In this document: positions 55,079 to 62,961 of the stretch, in pieces
Layout of the letters: each line of letters starts with the position of its first letter
Position numbering within the stretch: the stretch's first letter is position 1
Source: Salirhabdus sp. Marseille-P4669
GTDB taxonomy: Bacteria; Bacillota; Bacilli; Bacillales; Alkalibacillaceae
Length of the DNA stretch: 64,000 nt
Assembly: GCF_900240405.1 (NCBI RefSeq)
Contig: NZ_OEQK01000005.1
Location: 124,001-188,000, forward strand
Direction: 5' to 3'
Notes under the pieces: model-generated
Database searches by the model: none
Seen by the model: the letters and a program-made list of their open reading frames with translations, nothing else
What the model was told of the DNA's origin: nothing
Program-made: the position numbers and the translations under genes

Positions 55079-57568
55079 TTATTGTTGTGTTGGTAGTGGT
55101 TCTACACTGAATTTTTCTTTTTTGAATTTTACGTAGAACACAATGTATGCTAACACACCAGCACCTGCAAAATAGATGAACAATACACCAATACTTCCGA
55201 ATACATTGGAGAAGTTACCAAGGCTAACAATACTCCTAAATCCGTCAATGGTATACGTTAATGGAAGAAATGTACTTAATTCTCTAAATTGTTCTGGTAG
55301 CATGTCAATTGGTAGTGATGACCCAGTTGTTGGCATTTGTAGGATAATTATGACGAGAGCAATAAATCTTCCAAGGTTTCCTGCGAACGCTACCAAAAAT
55401 AGAACGAGCATTAAGAATGTTAAGCTTACCATGATGGAGAAAAGTATAAATAATAGACTACTTTCCACTTTTACACTTAAGAATGTAAGTACGAAAACCG
55501 AGATTAGAATTGCTTGTACTACTGCCAACACTGAAAGCTTTAATGTTTTGCCAATAAACCATGAAGCCCCTGAAGCGGGAGCAATCGCTGGCTTTTGGAA
55601 ATGTACAATAAGTGACATCGCTACAATTCCAGCAAATAAAGCGATTGACATAATGTATGGAACCGTAGAATCTCGATAAAATTCAAATCCGTTTACAATC
55701 TCACCATCTAAGACGACTGGGGATGCAAACATGGCCATATTAGCGTCTCCAGGACGAAGTTGACTTGTGCTTTCTGCGCCGCCCTTCAGTCCTACTAGTA
55801 ATTCATTGCTGCCAGATTGAAGATCACCTAAACCATTATCCACTTGAGATACACCGTCAATTAAAGTAGTCCAGCCCTCCTTAACCGTGGCATTTCCCTC
55901 ACTAATTTGTCCAGCCCCATCATTCAGCTGACTAGCACCTGCTGATAGTTGCTGCCATCCAGCTTCAACAGTTTGGTTTCCATCGTTTACTTGTGATGCT
56001 CCTGCATGAAGTTCTGTAGCACCATTGATGAGATCATACCAGCCTTGTTCTACTGTAGCATTACCAGCAGCTATTTGACTTGTGCCATTATGGAGAATTG
56101 CTACATTTTGAGAAAGCTCATTCCAACCATAGTAAACGCTTTCATTTCCTGCTGAAAGTTTCTTCGATCCTGCTTCAAGTTCTATCGCACCATTACTTAC
56201 TAGTTTTTGTCCATCTACAAGAGCCGTTAGTCCATTATTTAAATCCTCGACACCTGGCTTTATTTTTGACTCTAACCCTGCACTTATAGCATTTGCTCCC
56301 TCACTTAACTTAACCAGCATCTCTTTCGTTTCTGGCATCTGTGCTTCAGCAAGTGACTGCTGCAAAGAAGTTTTAATCGCGATATATCGTGGGTCATTCT
56401 TAAAAGCTTCATTATCTCCAGCAATTTCCTCTAGTGTTTGATACATTGATGCTAAGCTTTCACCTGTATCCTCTACTTTGGATATAAGAACGTTGACCCC
56501 ATTTGCAACCTCCTTACTTCCTGGAACAAGTTGAGTATTTAAACCACCAAGTAACTGAGCACTTCCTGATTTAGCTGACTCCAATCCAGCTAGTATTTCA
56601 GCAGCTCCCGTGTTTAAGGATTCAGCACCATTTGCCAATTCTTCCGCACCAACTGCCAAGTCTTTTATATCACCTTTTTTTCCTTCAATCGTACTCAACA
56701 ACAACCCAGTCCCTGCATTCACTTCCTCGGCACCTTGGGCAAGGGTTGCAATATCTCCGGCTTTTCCTTTTAAATTAGCTAACAGCTCTTCCGTTCCATT
56801 GTTCAATTGTTCTGTTCCATTAGCTAATTTCGTTATGTCTCCTTGCTTCGAGGTTAAGGATTGCAGCATTTCTTGACTTCCTGCTTCAAGTTCCTCCGCT
56901 CCGTTTGATAGTCTCTCAATATCAGGAGCTTTTTCGTTAAGAGAATCTAGTATTTGTGTCGTTCCATCCTTTAATTGAATAGAACCATCATAAATTTGTG
57001 CTGAACCATCAGCAGCACTTTGGAATCCATCTGAAACTTCACCAAGCTGTGCAAAAAGATTTCTCACATATGTTTCCGTTACTTGTGTAGATAGCTGTGT
57101 ACGTAGTGTTTCAATTGCACTATCTGTAATTTGGGATGCCATATAATGTAATCCTTCATTTTTAATAAACTTTAACTCCGGATTGACAGGCTCTTCATCC
57201 AATACAGTGGTTACATTTTGAGAAAAGTCTTCAGGAATTTCAATGACCATATAATATTCCATGTCATCTAGACCTTTTTCCGCTTCCTCAGATGTAACAA
57301 AGTCCCATTTTAATGTTGGATTTCCCTTCAAATTCTCTACTAGATCATTCCCAACATGTATTGGTTCACCATTTGATTCTGCTCCTACATCATTGTTGAC
57401 AACAGCAACTGGAAGATTATCTAAGTTGTCGCGTGGTCCTGCTTCTGAAGCTAATAATATTGCTCCATAAACCAATGGGACAAGAATAGCAGCAATAACA
57501 GAACCTAGCACTTTCTTCTTTTGAAATAATGTCTTAAGCTCGGTGATAAATAATTGGATTCCGTTCAA
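55079..57568 (-). CDS. yhgE: YhgE/Pip-type large membrane protein
   Basis: The 829 residues have one N-terminal membrane helix (VIAAILVPLVYGAILLA), a huge extracellular region of about 600 residues, and five C-terminal membrane helices of the ABC-2 type (from VPYIMSIALFAGIVAMSL). The extracellular part is built of repeats of about 18-36 residues with the pattern L-x2-G-x3-L-x2-G (for example GAEELANGAESLNTGA, GNATVEQGW, GNQTVEAGW, GNATVKEGW), likely a long helical stalk. The family includes the phage-infection protein Pip of Lactococcus and EsaA-like proteins; its role here is unknown. A TetR-type palindrome lies upstream. Confidence 0.88.
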   Translation of the reverse strand: MNGIQLFITELKTLFQKKKVLGSVIAAILVPLVYGAILLASEAGPRDNLDNLPVAVVNNDVGAESNGEPIHVGNDLVENLKGNPTLKWDFVTSEEAEKGLDDMEYYMVIEIPEDFSQNVTTVLDEEPVNPELKFIKNEGLHYMASQITDSAIETLRTQLSTQVTETYVRNLFAQLGEVSDGFQSAADGSAQIYDGSIQLKDGTTQILDSLNEKAPDIERLSNGAEELEAGSQEMLQSLTSKQGDITKLANGTEQLNNGTEELLANLKGKAGDIATLAQGAEEVNAGTGLLLSTIEGKKGDIKDLAVGAEELANGAESLNTGAAEILAGLESAKSGSAQLLGGLNTQLVPGSKEVANGVNVLISKVEDTGESLASMYQTLEEIAGDNEAFKNDPRYIAIKTSLQQSLAEAQMPETKEMLVKLSEGANAISAGLESKIKPGVEDLNNGLTALVDGQKLVSNGAIELEAGSKKLSAGNESVYYGWNELSQNVAILHNGTSQIAAGNATVEQGWYDLINGATELHAGASQVNDGNQTVEAGWQQLSAGASQLNDGAGQISEGNATVKEGWTTLIDGVSQVDNGLGDLQSGSNELLVGLKGGAESTSQLRPGDANMAMFASPVVLDGEIVNGFEFYRDSTVPYIMSIALFAGIVAMSLIVHFQKPAIAPASGASWFIGKTLKLSVLAVVQAILISVFVLTFLSVKVESSLLFILFSIMVSLTFLMLVLFLVAFAGNLGRFIALVIIILQMPTTGSSLPIDMLPEQFRELSTFLPLTYTIDGFRSIVSLGNFSNVFGSIGVLFIYFAGAGVLAYIVFYVKFKKEKFSVEPLPTQQ

Positions 57569-57596
57569 TAAATTTCCCCCTCCTTTTCGAACACCA

Positions 57597-57622
57597 AAAA
57601 AATGAATGACTATTCATTTTTT
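57597..57622. promoter_or_regulatory. Operator-like palindrome upstream of yhgE
   Basis: AAAAAATGAAT and ATTCATTTTTT flank GACT, giving an 11-base perfect inverted repeat. It resembles TGAATnAnTnATTCA sites of TetR-family regulators. In many Bacilli yhgE is preceded by a TetR gene (yhgD), but none is adjacent here. It lies 29 bases before the yhgE start. Confidence 0.6.
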
Positions 57623-57862
57623 GGGTAAAAAAACAGATAACAACAGGAATAGTGTTAAAATTAAATAATTTTTATATAACCCCCTCCCCTTTTACCAAAT
57701 TTTGAGTAATTCTACTATATTATAGTTTTGTTAGAATTTTCTGTCAACAACACAAAAACTATTAACATTGAAGTTATAGTGATTGTCAATAAAAGTCTCC
57801 GCATAAATTCTTAACAATCTCATATAAATGAATAAACCACACTAGACTGGAGGAATATGGTT

Positions 57863-58276
57863 GTGACGAATGAAGTGAAAAAGGATATGGCTTACAATCT
57901 TACAGAAGATCTATTGAAGAGATACTATGACTTGAACATACAAAAAAAAGAACTTGAAAAAGAAATGAATCATATGAAGAAACAAATCCATCAGTATTTT
58001 GATGAAGCAATCGGAAGAGAGCAAAAGGGTGAAGTAAAGCTAGGAAAATATAAAGTACAGCGTGTTATCCGTTCTTCTATTACTTACGATGAAGAGAAAA
58101 CGGTAAAAAAGCTAGAAGCTTTAAATTTGGAAGACTTTATACTTCTAGTAAAACGACCAGATACAGAAAAACTGGAAGCGGCAATAAAAATAGACTTGGT
58201 CAAAGAAGATGAGTTCCTTGATTGTAAAACAAACAAGGTCTCACAAGCTATTACAGTAAAGGAATTAAGCATCTAG
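57863..58276 (+). CDS. Charged protein of unknown function with N-terminal coiled coil
   Basis: I do not recognise the family. The 137-residue product has a Lys/Glu-rich helical start likely to form a coiled coil (LNIQKKELEKEMNHMKKQI), a middle strand-rich part (GEVKLGKYKVQRVIRSS), then a helical end (KKLEALNLEDFILLVKRP, DTEKLEAAIKI). It has no membrane segment or signal peptide. GTG at 57863 is chosen because GGAGGA is 8 bases upstream and the ATG at 57857 is too close. The layout resembles small phage-type single-strand-annealing accessory proteins, but this is only an impression. It is transcribed alone and ends at a strong terminator. Confidence 0.7.
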   Translation: MTNEVKKDMAYNLTEDLLKRYYDLNIQKKELEKEMNHMKKQIHQYFDEAIGREQKGEVKLGKYKVQRVIRSSITYDEEKTVKKLEALNLEDFILLVKRPDTEKLEAAIKIDLVKEDEFLDCKTNKVSQAITVKELSI

Positions 58277-58279
58277 TAA

Positions 58280-58321
58280 TTGGAAAAACGTTTGGATTAA
58301 CACTATCCAAACGTTTTTCTT
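58280..58321 (+). terminator. Terminator of the unknown charged protein gene
   Basis: GAAAAACGTTTGGAT and ATCCAAACGTTTTTC pair around a seven-base loop and run into T-rich sequence. Confidence 0.92.
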
Positions 58322-58517
58322 ATCCTGTATACATTAGTTTTCGCTATAGGGTAAGCATAATGAACTCAACTTATTTTCTAACACAAGCACTATCATTTAC
58401 TAATATATGTAAAGAATATCATGAATTTACAATATAAAGTAAAAAGCAATTAGAAAAAAAGGAGCCATTCTGATTTAAGAAATAGCCCCATCAGCCTTCG
58501 TTTTTCATTTTACAAGA

Positions 58518-59639
58518 TTAACCTCTTACTAGTATGGTAGAATCTAGTTCCGATATCCGTGCTTTTCCTGCAGTTGCTAATGAAACGTCAATATCGTTAC
58601 GAAAATGATCTAGTACCTCTACAACCCCCTCAAAGCCATTTCTTGCAAGTCCATAAACGTAGGGACGACCAAGTAATACACCAGTAGCTCCTAATGCAAT
58701 GGCCTTCAAGACATCGGTACCTCTACGGATTCCACTATCGAATAGGATGGGAATCTCTCCCTTCACTTCTTTAACTATTTGGGGAAGAGCATCTAAGGAA
58801 GCGATCACGCCATCCAATTGACGTCCGCCATGATTGGAAACAACGATTCCATCCATTCCATACTCCAATGCTTTTCTCCCATCTTTTGGATGAAGCACCC
58901 CTTTTAGAAAGATGGGGAGATTTGTAAGTTCACGAATAAATCTTAAGTCTTTCCATGACAATGCTGGATGGAAAACGATTTTCAATAGCTCTTCAATCGC
59001 GGCATCCGGATTTTCTTCAGGTGTTTCTTTAAGTCGTTTTCTAAAAACGGGGTCGCTGAAATAGTTTCCAGAACCATAGCCTTCTCTTAAAGGGAAGAAT
59101 TGATTGGTTAAGTCTGCTTCGCGAAAACCTAGTATAGGTGTATCAATCGTAACCAATATCGCAGAATACCCTGCCTTTTCTGCGCGCTTAACAAGACTTG
59201 CGGTTAGTTCTCGATCCTTACTCCAATATAATTGAAACCATCTCGGAGTATTTCCTAGTTCTCGGGCAATTTCTTCTAATGAAAACGTGGTTACAGTACT
59301 TCCGATAAATGGCACTCGAGTATTTTTGGCAGCTCTAGCAACAGCTAGTTCTCCGTTGGGATGGACCGCTCCTAAGTGACCAACAGGAGCTAACAAAAAT
59401 GGATGCTCATACGATTCCCCTAAAATAGATATGGATAAATCCAGTATTGAAACATCATGTAAAAACTGGGGGACAATTTTCCACTTTCGAAAAGCCCTTA
59501 CATTATCTTCGAGGGTTTCTTCATTACCAGAACCACTCTGGATATACGTAAATACTTCAGGTCGAATAGCGTTTTGTGCATCCTTTTCTAAATCTGAGAA
59601 ATGATAAATAGGTTTTGTTTTTTGGCTATTTCCGTACAT
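58518..59639 (-). CDS. FMN-dependent alpha-hydroxyacid oxidase/dehydrogenase
   Basis: The 373-residue TIM-barrel flavoprotein belongs to the lactate oxidase/glycolate oxidase family. Visible are the FMN and substrate parts FLLAPVGHLGAVHPNGE, the catalytic His and Arg in VVSNHGGRQLDG, and FDSGIRRGTDVLKAIALGA. The N-terminal stretch with ELTASLVKRAEKAGYSAILVTIDTP agrees with lactate 2-monooxygenase-like members. It starts 13 bases after metI, so it appears to be the last gene of the SAM-riboswitch operon; how it relates to methionine is unclear (oxidation of a hydroxy analogue would be one guess). GGGGTGGG precedes the ATG. Confidence 0.88.
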   Translation of the reverse strand: MYGNSQKTKPIYHFSDLEKDAQNAIRPEVFTYIQSGSGNEETLEDNVRAFRKWKIVPQFLHDVSILDLSISILGESYEHPFLLAPVGHLGAVHPNGELAVARAAKNTRVPFIGSTVTTFSLEEIARELGNTPRWFQLYWSKDRELTASLVKRAEKAGYSAILVTIDTPILGFREADLTNQFFPLREGYGSGNYFSDPVFRKRLKETPEENPDAAIEELLKIVFHPALSWKDLRFIRELTNLPIFLKGVLHPKDGRKALEYGMDGIVVSNHGGRQLDGVIASLDALPQIVKEVKGEIPILFDSGIRRGTDVLKAIALGATGVLLGRPYVYGLARNGFEGVVEVLDHFRNDIDVSLATAGKARISELDSTILVRG

Positions 59640-59652
59640 TCGTGCCCACCCC

Positions 59653-60324
59653 TTAATCCTTCTTCAATCTTGCTGCGGTACGGTTTCCAATCGTTTGTAA
59701 ACCTTGAACTAGCAAGATTAATAGCCCTACAGTTACATACATTACAACTGGCTCATAACGGAGATGTCCGAATCGGTAAGCGAGGTCGCCAAGCCCTCCT
59801 GCTCCAACTAGTCCTGCCATAGCGGTCGCTCCAATCAACCCAATCGTGGCAATGGTTAATCCTAATATGATCGATGGCTTTGCTTCTCGAATCATAACAT
59901 TCCAAATAATTCCTCTTGTCTTGATTCCCATCGCCTCGTATGCCTCAATAACACCTCGATTCACCTCAAGCAAAGAGGTCTCCATTAAGCGGGCAATATA
60001 AGGTGCGGTAAAAACAACTAGCGGGACAATTACTCCCTTCACTCCAATTGTTGTTCCAACGATCCATTTTGTAAAAGGTAATATAAAGAATAACAAAATA
60101 ATAAATGGTACGGAGCGGATAATATTAATGAGTATATTTAGTAATCCAAATAAGTATTTATTTTCAAGCGCTTTTCCTGGCCTTGTTAGCACGAGTAAAA
60201 CACCGAGTGGAAGCCCAATGATTACGGAAATTACTAAAGAAATGGATACCATCTGAAAGGTTTCGATAATGGCCTCCCATATATAGGATCCCCACTCCTC
60301 AAGAAATGCGTTTATTGTCTTCAT
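59653..60324 (-). CDS. metI: Methionine ABC transporter permease
   Basis: The 223-residue permease has five or six membrane helices and the ABC-permease EAA loop (EAYEAMGIKTRGIIWNVMI region). It forms the membrane channel of the Met importer with MetN and MetQ. Its start overlaps the end of metN by 26 bases, with GAGGTGA inside metN. The call as a methionine rather than another amino-acid permease rests on MetN, MetQ and the SAM riboswitch. Confidence 0.93.
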   Translation of the reverse strand: MKTINAFLEEWGSYIWEAIIETFQMVSISLVISVIIGLPLGVLLVLTRPGKALENKYLFGLLNILINIIRSVPFIILLFFILPFTKWIVGTTIGVKGVIVPLVVFTAPYIARLMETSLLEVNRGVIEAYEAMGIKTRGIIWNVMIREAKPSIILGLTIATIGLIGATAMAGLVGAGGLGDLAYRFGHLRYEPVVMYVTVGLLILLVQGLQTIGNRTAARLKKD

Positions 60325-61336
60325 ATCGAATCACCTCGTCTGTTTGAATACCTTGGTTTCTTAAAAAATGAAGCGCTCTTTGAATCTCACCTGTTTCTCC
60401 CTTAAAATGGACAAGTAAACGACCAAATGGCTCATTTTTCACCTGGGTAATCATTCCGCTCAAAATGTTTGGATATACGTCGAATTTCTTTGCAACCACT
60501 GCTAGTACTGGTTCCTCGGAAGATTGATCGATAAACTTTAATGCGATGATTTCACCAGTTTTTCGAAGAGATTTTACTATATCTCCTGTAAGCTGGAAAT
60601 TAAAAATACTGTTAACAAATTTTTGCGTTGTTGGATGCTTTGGAGCGGTAAATACGTCAAGTGTGTGGCCTTGCTCCACAATTTCACCGTTCTCCATAAC
60701 AGCAACTCTGTCACAAATGCGCTGAATTACATGCATTTCGTGGGTAATGAGTAAGATGGTAATTCCGAATTCTTCATTTATTTTTAATAGCAAATCTAGA
60801 ATGGAGTCTGTTGTGTCTGGATCAAGCGCACTAGTTGCTTCGTCACTTAAAAGCACCTCTGGCTCATGGGATAGTGCTCGAGCAATTGCCACGCGCTGCT
60901 TTTGACCACCAGATAGTTGAGCAGGATATGAATCTTTTTTATCTGCTAATCCAACGATATCGAGATAGCGATTCACTCGCTCGTCAATTTTGTTTTTCGG
61001 CACTCCTGTTAATTTCAATGGTATTGCAACATTCTCATATACAGTTGCTGTTTTTAACAAATTAAAGCCTTGAAAAATCATGCCAATTTTTCTTCTGGCT
61101 TTTAATAAATCCTTTGAAGATAAGGAAGTTATTTCGGTTCCATCAATTTGAACAGATCCTGCAGTAGGTTGTTCTAACAGATTTACGCAACGTATTAAAG
61201 TGCTTTTCCCTGCTCCGCTATAGCCTATAACTCCGAATATTTCACCTTTCTTAACTTCTAAGGAGACTTCTTTTAGAGCATCTACTTTCCCTTTCTTAGA
61301 TGTAAATGTTTTGGAAAGGTTATGAATGTTAATCAT
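60299..61336 (-). CDS. metN: Methionine ABC transporter ATPase
   Basis: The 345-residue ATPase has Walker A GYSGAGKST, the signature LSGGQKQRVAIARALSHEPEVLLSDEATSALDP-type region with Walker B, and the H-loop LLITHEMHVIQ. A C-terminal regulatory NIL domain of about 90 residues, typical of MetN, follows and binds methionine to inhibit transport. AAAGGAG lies 7 bases before the ATG at 61336. It follows metQ after 86 bases and overlaps metI. Confidence 0.95.
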   Translation of the reverse strand: MINIHNLSKTFTSKKGKVDALKEVSLEVKKGEIFGVIGYSGAGKSTLIRCVNLLEQPTAGSVQIDGTEITSLSSKDLLKARRKIGMIFQGFNLLKTATVYENVAIPLKLTGVPKNKIDERVNRYLDIVGLADKKDSYPAQLSGGQKQRVAIARALSHEPEVLLSDEATSALDPDTTDSILDLLLKINEEFGITILLITHEMHVIQRICDRVAVMENGEIVEQGHTLDVFTAPKHPTTQKFVNSIFNFQLTGDIVKSLRKTGEIIALKFIDQSSEEPVLAVVAKKFDVYPNILSGMITQVKNEPFGRLLVHFKGETGEIQRALHFLRNQGIQTDEVIRYEDNKRIS

Positions 61337-61422
61337 GGTTAAACTCCTTTCTCTTATGAAAAATTTAGAAAATGAACAAAGTAGTGTGAGTCGCAACAAG
61401 GCGACTCTATAACTCTAGATTC

Positions 61423-62232
61423 TTACCAAGAGGCAACGACAGAACCGTTAAAATTCTCTTCCACAAATTGCTTCACTTCATCTGAGTGATAAGCTTTAAT
61501 AAGTTTATCCACTACAGGATCATCTTGGTTTTCACTACGGACAGCAATTAGGTTTACCCAAGGGGAATCTTTTGGTTCGATAAAGATAGAGTCCTCAGAT
61601 GGTATAAAGCCCGCTTCCATTGCATAATTCGTATTTATTGCTGCAGCAGTAAGCTCACCAAGCTGACGTGGGATTTGGGATGCTTCTAATTCAATAAATT
61701 CAAGGTTTAACTTATTCTCATCAATATCCTTTACAGACGCATTTGCTCCTACCCCTTCTTTTAAGGTAATAATGCCAGCTTGCTCAAATAACATGAGGGC
61801 ACGGGCACCATTTGTAGGATCATTAGGAAGGCCTACTTTATCTCCTTCCTTTAGTTCACTCACGTCTTGTATGGCTTCAGAATAAATCCCCATAGGAAAA
61901 TTCACGGTATTGGCAACATCTACAAGCTCGAGATTCCGATCCTCATTCATTTGATCTAAAAAGGGCTTATGTTGATAGCTATTCGCATCCAGATCTCCTT
62001 CAGCTAAAGCGGTGTTAGGTGTAATATAGTCACTTATTACCTCTATCTCGATTTCCAAGCCATCTTTAGCTGCAACTTCTTTTACCTTTTCCATAATTTC
62101 TTCATGTGGACCAGCAGTCACACCAATTTTTAATTTATCTTCGCTTAATGTTTGTGTTTCTTTCTCTCCTCCACACGCTGTTAGAACAGTTACAAACAAC
62201 AACCCCGATAGTAAACCTAATACTTTTTTCAT
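61423..62232 (-). CDS. metQ: Methionine-binding lipoprotein
   Basis: The 269-residue NlpA-family protein has a lipoprotein signal with lipobox LTAC (Cys near 19) and the family blocks KIGVTAGPHEEIMEKV, EVISDYITPNTALAEGDLDANSYQHKPFLDQ, and LPNDPTNGARALMLFE. It delivers methionine to MetNI outside the membrane. The ATG at 62232 has AGGGAG about 8 bases upstream. It is first in the operon, unlike B. subtilis metNPQ where metQ is last, and directly follows the riboswitch. Confidence 0.95.
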   Translation of the reverse strand: MKKVLGLLSGLLFVTVLTACGGEKETQTLSEDKLKIGVTAGPHEEIMEKVKEVAAKDGLEIEIEVISDYITPNTALAEGDLDANSYQHKPFLDQMNEDRNLELVDVANTVNFPMGIYSEAIQDVSELKEGDKVGLPNDPTNGARALMLFEQAGIITLKEGVGANASVKDIDENKLNLEFIELEASQIPRQLGELTAAAINTNYAMEAGFIPSEDSIFIEPKDSPWVNLIAVRSENQDDPVVDKLIKAYHSDEVKQFVEENFNGSVVASW

Positions 62233-62333
62233 ATTCATCTCTCCCTTTAACAATTATTAATTAGATTACGAAAACGTGAACGAAACGATATTTTCCCTCC
62301 TTATCCTGTTTAACGTTAAAAAAAAGAAATAAA

Positions 62334-62363
62334 AAAACCTCTCCAAAAAAATGGAGAGGTTTT
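62334..62363 (-). terminator. Riboswitch-controlled terminator upstream of metQ
   Basis: AAAACCTCTCC and GGAGAGGTTTT pair around an eight-base loop; on the minus strand T7 follows. It is the expression platform of the SAM riboswitch. Confidence 0.93.
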
Positions 62364-62382
62364 ATCATCCGATAAACTTCGA

Positions 62383-62505
62383 CCTCTCTCATCTTTCAAA
62401 ACAAGCAAACTTGTTTTGCTGGAATTAGCACCTTTTCTTAACTATGTAAGAATGGTTGCCGGGCTTCATCGGGCCAGTCCCTCCGCCTCTCTTGATAAGA
62501 GATAA
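62383..62505 (-). ncRNA. SAM-I (S-box) riboswitch
   Basis: On the minus strand the leader reads CTCTTATCAAGAGAGG, then GGAGGGACTGGCCC with the kink-turn and GATGAAGCCCGGCAACC, GGTGCTAATTCCAGC, and closes with GAAAGATGAGAG, which pairs with CTCTTATC as P1. These are the canonical blocks of the SAM-I aptamer. High SAM favours the downstream terminator and shuts off metQ, metN, metI and probably the hydroxyacid oxidase gene. Confidence 0.97.
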
Positions 62506-62568
62506 TGCATATGTAATTTTTATGTAATACAGTCCCTTTTTAGAAATGCTTGGAAAAGGAATAACGTA

Positions 62569-62597
62569 ATTTTATGCGAGAATGGTAAAAGTGTCAA
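62569..62597 (-). promoter_or_regulatory. Promoter of the met operon
   Basis: On the minus strand TTGACA (62592-62597) and TAAAAT (62569-62574) are 17 bases apart, about 65 bases before the riboswitch. Confidence 0.85.
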
Positions 62598-62961
62598 CAG
62601 AAAAAAATGGCCTTTTTTAAAAAATCAAAAAATGATACAAAATTACTAGAAATTCGTGTTGCTCGGCTTCTTACCTGCTTTTGGTCTAATAACATAAGCT
62701 GAATGATTGGAGGCTAAATCATTCAGTTAAGTGTGCTATTATACACTAGATACTGCTTTACGAGCTTGGCGAGCATGTAATTTATTCCTCGCAAAATCTT
62801 GCAATTGATTGTGCGATAATGCTTCTATCCAATATGCAATAAAAAGTTACTCCTTATTTCAAAAAATGCCTGTATGAAGACATGACATATTGACTAGGAG
62901 CAATGTGTAGCGATAGGATGATAATATTAGAAAACTAGATAAGCAGGTTAGGAGATTAAGA
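62598..62961. other. Intergenic region between met operon and threonine-aldolase-like gene
   Basis: It holds a perfect hairpin (62699-62726: CTGAATGATT, eight-base loop, AATCATTCAG) without a T run, and on the minus strand a short open stretch ending at 62739 (EALSHNQLQDFARNKL-like) that lacks a start and looks like the remnant of a gene. No other feature is seen. Confidence 0.4.
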
